DNA of 64,000 nt, taken from VAZQ01 sp963758945. Lineage in GTDB: Bacteria; Pseudomonadota; Alphaproteobacteria; Rhizobiales; Xanthobacteraceae. The first letter of the stretch is position 1. The number at the start of each line of letters is the position of its first letter. The notes beneath the pieces were generated by a model, which had not been told where the DNA came from, did not search any database, and was given only the letters and a program-made list of their open reading frames with translations. This document shows positions 34,858 through 43,050 of the stretch, in pieces. The translations under genes were made by a program, and so were the position numbers. Where the stretch lies: positions 248,001-312,000 of the forward strand of contig CAVWXY010000020.1 of the NCBI GenBank assembly GCA_963758945.1. Direction: 5' to 3'.

Positions 34858-35766
34858 ATGAACTATCGCCACGCCTTTCACGCCGGCAGCTTCGCTGACG
34901 TGATCAAGCACGCCGTGCTTGTCCGTATCCTCGTCCATCTGCGGGCCAAGCCCGCCGCCTTCCGCGTCATCGACACCCATGCCGGTGCCGGCCGCTACGA
35001 TCTCGTCGGCACGGAGGCGGGCCGCAGCGGGGAATGGCGCGACGGCATCGGCCGGCTCGTCGGCGCGCCGATCGCGGAAAAGGCGCGCGCGTTGCTCGCG
35101 CCCTATCTCGACGCGGTCGCCGCCAGCAATGACGCCGGTCGCCTCGCCACCTATCCCGGTTCGCCGGTGCTGGTGCGGGGGCTGCTGCGGTCGCAGGACC
35201 GGGTGATCGCCTGCGAACTCGAGCCCGCGGCGGCCGCCGCGCTGGCGCGCAATCTCCACCGCGATGCGCGCTGCAAGGCGGTCGCCATCGACGGCTGGAC
35301 CGCGCTCAATGCCTATGTGCCGCCGAAGGAGCGACGCGGCGTGGTGCTCATCGATCCGCCGTTCGAGGACCCCGGCGATTTTCCGCGGCTCGCCCAGGGG
35401 CTGGAAGCCGCGCATCGCAAATGGGCGGGCGGCATGTATCTGCTGTGGTATCCCATTAAGGAGCGTGGTGCGCCCGACGCGCTGGCCCAGCGCCTGCGGC
35501 GGAGCGGCATGGCGAAAATCTTGCGCGTCGAATTCAGCCTGCCGCTCCCGCGCGGCAGCACCCGCCTCGGCGCCTGCGGCCTGATCGTGGTCAACCCGCC
35601 CTTTACGCTTGCGGGCGAGCTTGAAATCCTGCTGCCGGAGCTCGCGCGTGTCCTTGCCGACGCGGGCAGTGGTGCCCACCGCGTCGATTGGATCTCGCGC
35701 GAACGCCAGCCTCTCGTTTCTCCCCCGGTCGGAGGCCGTGTCGACCGGCTCCTAGGCGAAAAGTAG
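34858..35766 (+). CDS. rlmJ: 23S rRNA A2030 N6-methyltransferase RlmJ
   Basis: 302 residues. The N-terminus MNYRHAFHAGSFADVIKHAV is diagnostic for RlmJ (ComJ). SAM-binding FRVIDTHAGAGRYDL and the amino-methyltransferase catalytic motif VLIDPPFEDPGDF (DPPF) are clear, and GMYLLWYPIKER and GACGLIVVNPPFTL complete the fold. It methylates A2030 of 23S rRNA. Annotation of homologues as competence or DNA-uptake proteins is older usage. Confidence 0.93.
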   Translation: MNYRHAFHAGSFADVIKHAVLVRILVHLRAKPAAFRVIDTHAGAGRYDLVGTEAGRSGEWRDGIGRLVGAPIAEKARALLAPYLDAVAASNDAGRLATYPGSPVLVRGLLRSQDRVIACELEPAAAAALARNLHRDARCKAVAIDGWTALNAYVPPKERRGVVLIDPPFEDPGDFPRLAQGLEAAHRKWAGGMYLLWYPIKERGAPDALAQRLRRSGMAKILRVEFSLPLPRGSTRLGACGLIVVNPPFTLAGELEILLPELARVLADAGSGAHRVDWISRERQPLVSPPVGGRVDRLLGEK

Positions 35767-35909
35767 TTTCACCACTTTTCCACAGCCCTGGATTAGCCTA
35801 TTTTTGTCCGCTGGCTTTGACGTTCCGCCTCCTGTGGGGGCCGGCGGAGTGACGGAGGCCGAAAGGCCGCTGCTTTCCCCGTTCGTGAATGTCCGGCCGA
35901 GCCGCCGCA

Positions 35910-35955
35910 CCGTGGTGGTCGGCGGCGGAGCAACCACGGGGAAAGGAGTTTCCCG
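35910..35955 (+). promoter_or_regulatory. Structured cspA leader with ribosome site in a tetraloop
   Basis: Upstream of cspA there are about 190 non-coding bases. Near the start codon two helices abut: CCGTGGT (35910-35916) with ACCACGG (35933-35939), and GGGAAA (35939-35944) with TTTCCC (35949-35954), whose four-base loop GGAG is the Shine-Dalgarno sequence, two bases before ATG 35956. The base at 35939 is shared, so the helices compete. Further upstream GGCC-GAAA-GGCC forms a GNRA hairpin. This suggests temperature- or structure-dependent translation. Confidence 0.5.
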
Positions 35956-36171
35956 ATGGCCATGGCAGGTACGGTCAAATTCTTCAACGCCGAGCGCGGC
36001 TACGGCTTCATCAAGCCGGACGACGGCGGACGCGACGTGTTCGTGCACGTCACCGCGGTCGAGCGGGCCGGGCTCAAGTCGTTGACCGAGGGACAGCGCA
36101 TCTCCTTCGACGTCGAGCCCGACAAGAAGGGCAAGGGGCCGAAGGCGGTCAATCTCGTGATCACCGGCTGA
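35956..36171 (+). CDS. cspA: Cold-shock protein (CspA family)
   Basis: 71 residues with both RNA-binding motifs: GTVKFFNAERGYGFIKPD (RNP1-type KGYGFI variant RGYGFI) and GGRDVFVHVTAVERAG (RNP2-type VFVHV). It is a single OB-fold RNA chaperone. The long structured leader and the ribosome site in a hairpin loop fit the post-transcriptional control known for cspA genes. A second ATG two codons in is possible. Confidence 0.95.
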   Translation: MAMAGTVKFFNAERGYGFIKPDDGGRDVFVHVTAVERAGLKSLTEGQRISFDVEPDKKGKGPKAVNLVITG

Positions 36172-36273
36172 CGTCGCGCGGGCGAACTCTCACCCGCCGC
36201 TGTTCCTGCCGCCGCAGCATCGCCGGCGCTCTCGGCTCGCGGCGTGAGCGACCATCGATTTACCACACCTGCC

Positions 36274-36882
36274 ATGTTGACACTCCGTTACTCGCCCTCA
36301 TCGCCCTTCGTTCGCAAGATCAGGATCGCCGCGAGCGTGCTCGGCCTCGATCGCGAGATCACCATCGAGCCCGCCGATACGGTAAGCCCGGCCGATTCCA
36401 TCCGGCGGCAGAATCCGCTCGGCAAGATCCCGGCGCTGATGCTCGAGGACGGCACCGTGCTGTTCGATTCGCGGGTGATCCTTGAATATCTCGATCATCG
36501 TGCCGGCGGCGGCCGGATCATTCCCAATGACCCCGGCGCGCGTTTCTCCGCCTTGCGCCTGCAGGCGCTCGCCGACGGCATCATGGATGCGTCGGTGCTT
36601 CTGGTCTACGAGGGACGCTGGCGCCCGCCCGAACGGCACGAGCCGAAATGGATCGAGCTGCAGACCGGCAAGGTCGAGCGCGCGCTCTCGGCGCTCGAAG
36701 CCGCGCCGCTACCTGCGACGACGGCGCCCGATGTCGGTCAGATCGCGCTCGCCTGCGCGCTCGGCTACCGCGACTTCCGCTTCGGCGACGCCTGGCGCAA
36801 GGATCACCCGCGGCTGGTGGCGTGGCTCGACGACTTCGCCCGGCGCGTGCCGGCCTTCGCCGCGACGGCGCCGCCGGGCTGA
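36274..36882 (+). CDS. Glutathione S-transferase family protein
   Basis: 202 residues from ATG 36274; a GTG at 36244 would add ten residues. N-terminal thioredoxin fold: LRYSPSSPFVRKIRIAASVL, NPLGKIPALMLEDGTVLFDS (the cis-Pro and Asp-Ser glutathione gamma-glutamyl site) and RVILEYLDHRAG. The C-terminal helical domain contains LPATTAPDVGQIALACALGY. It has SxxSP-type instead of Tyr or Cys at the active position. The substrate is unknown. Confidence 0.88.
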   Translation: MLTLRYSPSSPFVRKIRIAASVLGLDREITIEPADTVSPADSIRRQNPLGKIPALMLEDGTVLFDSRVILEYLDHRAGGGRIIPNDPGARFSALRLQALADGIMDASVLLVYEGRWRPPERHEPKWIELQTGKVERALSALEAAPLPATTAPDVGQIALACALGYRDFRFGDAWRKDHPRLVAWLDDFARRVPAFAATAPPG

Positions 36883-36979
36883 GGCGCTGCGGCCACACGA
36901 CGAAGGCTGCCTCGCGCGGATGCCGCGCGGCGATAATTCAGGATGCGCCCGTCAAAGCTCCGTTGTCGGCGATGCAAAT

Positions 36980-37014
36980 GGCAAGGCCCCGGACCTCGGG
37001 TCCGGGGCCTTGCC
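36980..37014. terminator. Strong hairpin between convergent genes
   Basis: Perfect inverted repeat: GGCAAGGCCCCGGACC, loop TCG, GGTCCGGGGCCTTGCC (16-bp stem, 3-base loop). It lies 20 bases beyond the stop of the minus-strand porin-like gene and 97 bases beyond the GST stop. No long U-tract follows on either strand, so it may be a processing or attenuating hairpin rather than a classic intrinsic terminator. Confidence 0.7.
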
Positions 37015-37034
37015 GTTCGCCGAGCGCCGTCGCA

Positions 37035-37706
37035 TCAGAAGCGTACGTTGAGACCCCCGCGCAGGAGGCTGGTGTCGAACGACACGTTGCCGCCCGGAGC
37101 GAGGCCGCAATTGAGACCGCAATTGAAGTTGCCGAGATCCACGTAGAGGTATTCGGCCTTCACGCTCACATTGCTGACGACGCCGACTTCGAGGCCGACG
37201 CCGGCGGTCCAGCCCGCATTGGTGATGCTGCCGCCCGGCAAGATCGGCACGCTGGCAGCGATGTCTCCGACCGCGAGGCCGCCGGTGACGTAGGGCAGGA
37301 AGCGGTCGAAGGCGTAGCCGAGCCGGCCGCGCACGGTCGCGAGCCACTTGTTGCGCGTCTCGCAGCCGGTGGGGCATAGCACCGTCGTGGTGCCCTTGAT
37401 CCCCGACCAGTCGACGTCGCCCTCGGCGCCCAGCACGAACTGGTTCACCTGCCAGTTGTAGCCGACGGTGCCGCCGATGACGCCGCCGGAGAGATCGAAG
37501 TTGCCGACGCCGTCCCACTGGGACGTACCCCAGCCGCCGCCGCCATTGATGCCGAGATAGAACCCGGTCCAGTAATAGCCCGGGCCGTAGGCCGGGCTGT
37601 AGGCCGGGGGTGGCGGCTGATAGCGCGGGAAATCCGCGGCGGCGGCCGGTCCCCCCGCGCAGGCGACAGCCAGAAACCCCACACACGCAACGACCAAACG
37701 CTTCAT
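37035..37706 (-). CDS. Outer-membrane beta-barrel protein (Omp25/31-like)
   Basis: 223 residues with GGAGG nine bases before ATG 37706. Signal peptide ends at AAAADFPRY. The sequence WTGFYLGINGGGGWGTSQWD is the hallmark of rhizobial Omp25/Omp31-type porin-family barrels. It is followed by FVLGAEGDVDWSGIKGT, RGRLGYAFDRFLPYVTGGLA and a terminal aromatic strand ending LRGGLNVRF, the C-terminal Phe signature for barrel insertion. It is an abundant small surface protein. A distinct AT-rich region precedes it. Confidence 0.93.
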   Translation of the reverse strand: MKRLVVACVGFLAVACAGGPAAAADFPRYQPPPPAYSPAYGPGYYWTGFYLGINGGGGWGTSQWDGVGNFDLSGGVIGGTVGYNWQVNQFVLGAEGDVDWSGIKGTTTVLCPTGCETRNKWLATVRGRLGYAFDRFLPYVTGGLAVGDIAASVPILPGGSITNAGWTAGVGLEVGVVSNVSVKAEYLYVDLGNFNCGLNCGLAPGGNVSFDTSLLRGGLNVRF

Positions 37707-37739
37707 TACTCTATCCTCCTTCGGGGTCGGTTTGGCTCG

Positions 37740-37870
37740 AACAGTATTAGCAATTTTATTTAAATCTAGTGCAAGAAAGACACATCCGAAATCAAAATAT
37801 TGCGACGATATTAAGCTTTAAATCAGCCATCGAATAGCCAGATATACAGTTAATAAATCGTTTAGACCGC
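37740..37870 (-). promoter_or_regulatory. AT-rich upstream region of the barrel protein gene
   Basis: The DNA from about 37740 to 37870 is markedly AT-rich against a very GC-rich background, as expected for a strong promoter with upstream activation. It contains TTAA-N7-TTTA at 37850-37864, one base from the CtrA consensus TTAA-N7-TTAA. The remainder of the 464-base gap up to 38170 is GC-rich and holds no supported gene; it is the leader or promoter of uvrC. Confidence 0.5.
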
Positions 37871-38170
37871 ACCACATGGTCAACGATTACTTAACGAGCT
37901 CGCGGCGCAGCCGCGCGCTCGCCCGTCTCCGCGCCGGTCGCGAGGGCGACCCGCGCCGTGCGGTGGCGGCTCGATGTCGCCGGTCTGCGCCGCTGCGCGG
38001 GCTCTGCATCCGTGGGCGGTGGTCGAACCCGCGGTCAAGCGGGCGCCGTCGCGCGCCGGGACGAATGGCGATGCGGAGGCTGCGGGAGGTGCGAGCGGTC
38101 CTGCACCGACGACCGCGCAGGCGCCGCGAAGCCGGTGGCCCCTGCGGCGCCGAGACCTTACCTTCGCAGC

Positions 38171-40228
38171 ATGAACGGCCCGAACAAGGACATCGACCCG
38201 ACTACCGAACTGGTCGAGGAGGACGAGGACCAGGCCCTGCCCGAGCCCGAGCGGGACGCCGCCATCGACCTTGCCGCGCCGGCGGGACCGCTCGCGCTCG
38301 GGCGTGCGGTCATCGCCGACCACGCCAAGCTCGCGCCGTCCTCGCCCGGGGTCTATCGCATGATCGACGGCAATGGCGAGGTGCTCTATGTCGGCAAGGC
38401 GAAGAGCATCCGCAAACGGATCATCGCCTATACCCGTCCCACCGGCTACGAGCCGCGCATCGAGCGCATGATCGCGGCGACCGCCGCGCTCGAATTCGTT
38501 TCGACCGCCACCGAGACCGAGGCGCTGCTGCTCGAGGCCAACCTGATCAAGCGCCTGCGCCCGCGCTTCAACGTGCTGCTGCGCGACGACAAGTCATTTC
38601 CCTATATCCTGATCACCGCCGACCACTGGGCGCCGCAAATCCTCAAGCACCGCGGCGCGCGCGCCCGCGACGGCAACTATTACGGCCCGTTCGCCTCGGT
38701 GTGGGCGGTCAACCGCACGATCACGGCGCTGCAGCGCGCCTTTCTGCTGCGCTCCTGCTCCGACGGTTTCTTCGAGAGCCGCACGCGGCCGTGCCTGCTC
38801 CATCAGATCAAGCGCTGCTCGGGACCCTGCACGCGCGAGATCGACTTTTCCGAATACGGCGAGCTCGTGCGCGAGGCGAATGCATTCCTGTCGGGCAAGA
38901 GCCGGGCGGTGAAGGACGAGCTGGCGGCCGAGATGGAGAAAGCCTCCGCCGCGCTCGATTTCGAGCGCGCCGCGATCTACCGCGACCGTCTGGCCGCGCT
39001 GTCCGCGGTGCAATCGCATCAGGGCATCAATCCGCGCGGGGTCGAGGAGGCGGACGTGTTCGCCGTGCATCAGGCCGGCGGTTTCAGCTGCGTGGAGGTG
39101 TTCTTTTTCCGTGCCGGCCAGAACTGGGGCAACCGCGCCTACTTTCCCAAGGCCGACCGTTCGCTGTCCGCGAGCGAGGTGTTGAGCGCGTTTCTCGCGC
39201 AATTCTATGACGACAAGCCGTGCCCGCGATGCATCTTCATCTCGCATGAAATCGACGAGCGCGCGCTGCTCGCCGAGGCCCTGAGCACCAAGAGCGGCCA
39301 CAAGGTCGAGGTGAGCGTCCCCCAACGCGGCGAGAAGAAGGAGCTGGTCGATCATGCGCTCGCCAATGCACGTGAGGCGCTGGCGCGCAAGCTCGCCGAG
39401 ACCGCCTCCCAGCGCAAGCTGTTGGAACTGATGGTTGCCACCTTCGGCTTGCCGCGAGTGCCGCGGCGCATCGAGGTCTACGACAACAGCCATATCCAGG
39501 GCAGCAACGCCGTCGGCGCCATGATCGTCGCCGGTCCGGACGGCTTCCAGAAGAATCACTATCGCAAGTTCAACATCCGCGCCGACGATCTCGTGCCCGG
39601 CGACGATTTCGGCATGATGCGGGAAGTGTTGAGCCGTCGTTTCAAGCGGCTGATGGCCGAGGCGCCGCGCGCGGCGCCGTACGCGGCATCCGCCGAGGAA
39701 CCGTCCGCACCCGCCGTCGCACCGGTGCCGGCGGGCACGACCGGCGGCGGCGCGGAGGGAGAGGAAGAGTCGCCCTGGCCCGACCTCGTCATCATCGACG
39801 GCGGCCGCGGGCAGCTCACGGCGGCACTCGAGACGCTGGAGACGCTCGGCGTCTCCGACCTGCCGCTGGTGGCGGTTGCCAAGGGGCCGGACCGCGACGC
39901 CGGGCTCGAGACCTTCTTCCTGCCGGGGCGCGAGCCGTTCAAGCTCAAGCCGCGCGAGCCGGTGCTCTATTTCGTGCAGCGCCTGCGCGACGAGGCGCAT
40001 CGTTTCGCCGTGGGCTCGCACCGCGTCCGCCGTCGCCGCGACATCCGCGAAGCGGGACTGCAGGAAATTCCCGGCATCGGCCCGACGCGCAAGCGCGCGT
40101 TGCTCCATCATTTCGGAACGCTCAAGGCGATCGAGCGCGCGGCCCCGGCCGATCTCGCCAAGGTTCCCGGCATCAGCGCGGAAATCGCACGCAAGATCTA
40201 CGACTTCTTTCACGAGCGCGCGGGGTAG
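38171..40228 (+). CDS. uvrC: Excinuclease ABC subunit C
   Basis: 685 residues from ATG 38171. Domain order: GIY-YIG nuclease (SSPGVYRMIDGNGEVLYVGK, residues 57-76), a Cys-rich stretch (RSCSDGFFESRTRPCLLHQI), UVR/UvrB-binding motif (about residues 250-285, SAALDFERAAIYRDRLAAL), the RNase H-like C-terminal nuclease (EVYDNSHIQGSNAVGAMIVA; DLVIIDGGRGQL) and a helix-hairpin-helix pair (LQEIPGIGPTRKRALLHHFG). It makes both incisions in nucleotide excision repair. A 45-residue acidic N-terminal extension and an Ala/Pro linker near residue 510 lengthen it. It leads the uvrC-pgsA-moaD-moaE run. Confidence 0.96.
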   Translation: MNGPNKDIDPTTELVEEDEDQALPEPERDAAIDLAAPAGPLALGRAVIADHAKLAPSSPGVYRMIDGNGEVLYVGKAKSIRKRIIAYTRPTGYEPRIERMIAATAALEFVSTATETEALLLEANLIKRLRPRFNVLLRDDKSFPYILITADHWAPQILKHRGARARDGNYYGPFASVWAVNRTITALQRAFLLRSCSDGFFESRTRPCLLHQIKRCSGPCTREIDFSEYGELVREANAFLSGKSRAVKDELAAEMEKASAALDFERAAIYRDRLAALSAVQSHQGINPRGVEEADVFAVHQAGGFSCVEVFFFRAGQNWGNRAYFPKADRSLSASEVLSAFLAQFYDDKPCPRCIFISHEIDERALLAEALSTKSGHKVEVSVPQRGEKKELVDHALANAREALARKLAETASQRKLLELMVATFGLPRVPRRIEVYDNSHIQGSNAVGAMIVAGPDGFQKNHYRKFNIRADDLVPGDDFGMMREVLSRRFKRLMAEAPRAAPYAASAEEPSAPAVAPVPAGTTGGGAEGEEESPWPDLVIIDGGRGQLTAALETLETLGVSDLPLVAVAKGPDRDAGLETFFLPGREPFKLKPREPVLYFVQRLRDEAHRFAVGSHRVRRRRDIREAGLQEIPGIGPTRKRALLHHFGTLKAIERAAPADLAKVPGISAEIARKIYDFFHERAG

Positions 40229-40505
40229 TTTGCGTCGTCCGGCGATTGCCGGGCCTGGAGGCGAGCGCGCGAGGTCGTGCTCCGTCGGAAGCCGATTTTC
40301 TGCGCTGTTTGCCCGTTGAATGGCCGGCAATGCTGGAGGAGCCGGCATGCGGCTCGCGAATCCGCCGCGGCCGTCATATTTATGTACCGAACCGCTGCGC
40401 CTTATTGCGCTCGTGGGTCTCCGCGGGCCGCGGCTGGGCGAAGTCCGATGGGGATGGCGGCGCAACCCGTTTGACGCGGCCGCGGGAAGGGTATTCGTTC
40501 GGCCC

Positions 40506-41114
40506 ATGAACACGGTCACGTCGAGACAGCTTTCGGCACGACCCCTCGCGGTGCCGAACCTGCTGACCTACGGACGCATCGTCGCGGTGCCGACGGTGGT
40601 CGCCTGCCTGTATTGGCAGGACATTCTTCAGGGCGGCCTGTGGCTGCGCTGGGTGGCGCTCGTCCTCTTCATCTGCGCCGGGGTGACGGATGTCCTCGAC
40701 GGCTATTTCGCGCGCAAATGGGGCGAGCAATCGGCCTTCGGCCGCATGCTCGATCCGATCGCGGACAAGCTCTTGGTGGCCTCGTGCCTGCTCATGTTGG
40801 CCGCGGACGGCACCATCCGGGGCTGGTCGCTATGGGCGGCGATCGTCATCCTCTGCCGCGAAATCCTGGTCTCGGGGCTGCGTGAATATCTCGCCGAGCT
40901 GCGCGTCAGCGTGCCGGTGACCCAGCTCGCGAAATGGAAGACGACGCTGCAGCTCGTCGCTGTCGGGTTCCTGATTGCCGGCAAGGCCGGCGATGCCATC
41001 GTGCCGGTTGTGAGTCCAATCGGGCTCACCTTGCTCTGGCTGTCGGCCTTGCTGACGCTGTACACTGGCTGGGACTATTTCCGTGCCGGCGTGCGGCATC
41101 TGATCGAGGACTGA
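40506..41114 (+). CDS. pgsA: CDP-diacylglycerol-glycerol-3-phosphate 3-phosphatidyltransferase
   Basis: 202 residues. The CDP-alcohol phosphotransferase motif D-G-x2-A-R-x8-G-x3-D-x3-D is intact: TDVLDGYFARKWGEQSAFGR followed by MLDPIADK. Five or six membrane helices. N-terminal VPNLLTYGRIVAVPTVV matches PgsA. It makes phosphatidylglycerophosphate, the first step to phosphatidylglycerol and cardiolipin. The short gap to moaD (three bases) suggests one transcript. Confidence 0.95.
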   Translation: MNTVTSRQLSARPLAVPNLLTYGRIVAVPTVVACLYWQDILQGGLWLRWVALVLFICAGVTDVLDGYFARKWGEQSAFGRMLDPIADKLLVASCLLMLAADGTIRGWSLWAAIVILCREILVSGLREYLAELRVSVPVTQLAKWKTTLQLVAVGFLIAGKAGDAIVPVVSPIGLTLLWLSALLTLYTGWDYFRAGVRHLIED

Positions 41115-41117
41115 GCA

Positions 41118-41369
41118 TTGAAGCTTCGCTATTTCGCCTGGGTGCGCGAGCGCGTCGGCAAGCCGGAGGAGGAGATCGACCCGCCGGCGGGGATTGCGAC
41201 CGTCGCCGATCTCATCGACTGGCTGAGCCGGCGCGGCGATGAATATGCCCACGCATTCGAAAACCCGAAGGTGATCCGCGCCGCCATCGACCGCGCCCAT
41301 GTCAGGGCCGATACCGCGATCTCGGGCGCGCGCGAGATCGCCTTCTTCCCGCCGATGACCGGAGGCTAG
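41118..41369 (+). CDS. moaD: Molybdopterin synthase sulfur carrier subunit
   Basis: 83 residues from a TTG start. Ubiquitin-like: KLRYFAWVRERVGKPEEEID at the front and the C-terminal di-glycine PPMTGG that is thiocarboxylated and donates sulfur. Just upstream of moaE, with which it forms the heterotetrameric synthase that converts cPMP to molybdopterin. Its TAG stop lies in a CTAG that begins a degenerate palindromic repeat. Confidence 0.93.
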   Translation: MKLRYFAWVRERVGKPEEEIDPPAGIATVADLIDWLSRRGDEYAHAFENPKVIRAAIDRAHVRADTAISGAREIAFFPPMTGG

Positions 41370-41413
41370 AGCATGACCCCGTTCCGCCGGATCGGGACGC
41401 GCTCCAGAACACG
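41366..41413. repeat. Remnant of the GCATGATCC-type palindrome
   Basis: Reads CTAGAGCATGACCCCG on the left and GGGACGCGCTCCAGAAC on the right. The left end matches the border of the GCATGATCC-type elements; the centre is shortened. It fills the whole moaD-moaE gap and provides the moaD stop codon within CTAG. Confidence 0.5.
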
Positions 41414-41899
41414 ATGACCGCGACCGTCCGCCTGCAGCGCGAGCCGTTCGACGCCGCGGCCGAGGCGGCGAAGCTGAGAAGCGGCCGTACCGACATCGGT
41501 GCGCTCGTCATCTTCACCGGCATCTGCCGCGCTGACGAAGGTGGCGCGCCGCTCGTTGCCATGACGCTCGAGCACTATCCCGGCATGGCCGAAGCCGAGG
41601 TCTGCCGGCACGTGGAAGCGGCCGAGCGGCGCTGGCCGCTCCTCGGCGTCACCGTGATCCACCGCTTCGGCCGTCTTGTGCCCGGCGAGGAGATCGTGCT
41701 CGTGGTCACCGCCGCGGCGCACCGGCAGGATGCCTTCGCCGCCGCCGAGTTCCTGATGGACTACCTCAAGACCCGCGCCCCGTTCTGGAAGCAGGTCGAA
41801 TATGCCGACCGCAAGCGGTGGGTCGACGCGAAAGCTTCCGATGACGCCCTGGCGGACCGCTGGACGCCTCCGAACGGCCGGCGTGACGCGGCGGAATGA
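41414..41899 (+). CDS. moaE: Molybdopterin synthase catalytic subunit
   Basis: 161 residues. MoaE landmarks: GALVIFTGICRADEGGAPLV, LEHYPGMAEAEVCRHVEAAE, VTVIHRFGRLVPGEEIVLVV, AAHRQDAFAAAEFLMDYLKT and RAPFWKQVEYADRKRWVDA. Conserved Lys and Arg for substrate binding are in TRAPFWKQVE. It accepts sulfur from the MoaD C-terminus to form the dithiolene of molybdopterin. Confidence 0.95.
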   Translation: MTATVRLQREPFDAAAEAAKLRSGRTDIGALVIFTGICRADEGGAPLVAMTLEHYPGMAEAEVCRHVEAAERRWPLLGVTVIHRFGRLVPGEEIVLVVTAAAHRQDAFAAAEFLMDYLKTRAPFWKQVEYADRKRWVDAKASDDALADRWTPPNGRRDAAE

Positions 41900-41992
41900 T
41901 CCGGGCGCGGGTTGGCCGCCGCGGCAGGCACGATCGCGGGCTGCGCCGACCAGGTTGCGCGGACGGAGAGGGCCACGGACGGAGGGAAGGCC

Positions 41993-42946
41993 ATGATCGA
42001 CGCTCGCGTCGTTGCCGCTGCCATGGCATTTGCGGCGAGCACGGTCGCGCCGGCCGCCGAAATGACGTTCTACCAGCTTCCGGCCGGCGCCTATCCGCAC
42101 GACGTCGCGCCGGCGCCGGACGGCACCGTCTGGATCAGCGGCCAGCGGCAGGGCTTTGCCGGCCGCTTCGATCCGAGGACCGGCCAGCTCGAGAAGATTT
42201 CGCTCGGGCCCAGCGCGGCGCCGCACGGCGTGATCGTCGGGCCCGACGGCAACGCCTGGCTGACCGAAGGCGGGCAGAACGCGATCGCGCGCGTCGATGC
42301 CCGGACGAGAGAGGTCAAGTTGTTCCCGCTGCCCAGGGATTTTGCGGGCGCCAATCTCAACACGCTCGCTTTCGACAACGGCGGTATCGTGTGGTTCACC
42401 GGCCAGAGCGGAGTCTACGGCCGCGTCGATCCCAAGAGCGGGAAGGTCGACGCCTGGAAGGCGCCGAGAGGCAGGGGGCCCTATGGGATCACGGTGACGC
42501 CCGCAGGCGACGTCTGGTACGCGTCGCTGGCCGGCGACCACATCGCCCGGATCGATACCTCGACCGGCGAGGCCACCGTCGTCGACCCGCTGCGCAAGGG
42601 CGTCGGGCCGCGCCGCATCTGGTCGGATTCCAAAGGCGTGTTGTGGGTCAGCTTCTGGCACGCCGGCGCGATCGGCCGCTACGATCCCGCGGCCAAGACC
42701 TGGACGACCTATCCCATGCCGCAGAGCAAGTCCGGCACGTATTCGATCTACGTCGACGACAAGGATCGGGTGTGGGCGACCGATTGGCTCGCCAATGCCA
42801 TCCAGCGTTTCGACCCCAGGAGCGAGAGCTACACCACCTTTCCCAGCGACAGGCGGGGCGCCAACGTGCGCCAGATGCTCGGAAGGCCGGGGGAGGCGTG
42901 GGGCGGTGAATCGGGCACGGACCGACTGGTGGTGATCCGGGATTGA
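41993..42946 (+). CDS. Vgb/SMP-30-like beta-propeller protein, probably exported
   Basis: 317 residues from ATG 41993, with GGAGGGAAGG just upstream. A signal-like N-terminus (RVVAAAMAFAASTVAPAAEM) precedes six or seven repeats of the streptogramin-lyase/SMP-30 propeller type: YPHDVAPAPDGTVWISGQ, APHGVIVGPDGNAWLTEG, NTLAFDNGGIVWFTGQ, GPYGITVTPAGDVWYAS and GTYSIYVDDKDRVWATDW. In virginiamycin B lyase His and Glu residues in such repeats bind Mg. The export signal argues against antibiotic resistance and for a periplasmic lactonase-like or binding role; the substrate is unknown. Confidence 0.82.
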   Translation: MIDARVVAAAMAFAASTVAPAAEMTFYQLPAGAYPHDVAPAPDGTVWISGQRQGFAGRFDPRTGQLEKISLGPSAAPHGVIVGPDGNAWLTEGGQNAIARVDARTREVKLFPLPRDFAGANLNTLAFDNGGIVWFTGQSGVYGRVDPKSGKVDAWKAPRGRGPYGITVTPAGDVWYASLAGDHIARIDTSTGEATVVDPLRKGVGPRRIWSDSKGVLWVSFWHAGAIGRYDPAAKTWTTYPMPQSKSGTYSIYVDDKDRVWATDWLANAIQRFDPRSESYTTFPSDRRGANVRQMLGRPGEAWGGESGTDRLVVIRD

Positions 42947-43050
42947 ACGCGATTGCGTCGAACTGCCTGATTTTCGCTCGAGCGCACCGCGCCGCGGCCC
43001 GCGTGGCGCGAAGGACGCTGTCATCTTTGGGTGCGCAGTCGCGATCGACA

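Noticed and set aside
41993..42946. Antibiotic (streptogramin) resistance lyase
   Set aside because: The propeller repeats resemble Vgb, but an export signal is present and the family is large and mostly unrelated to resistance; only the fold is called.
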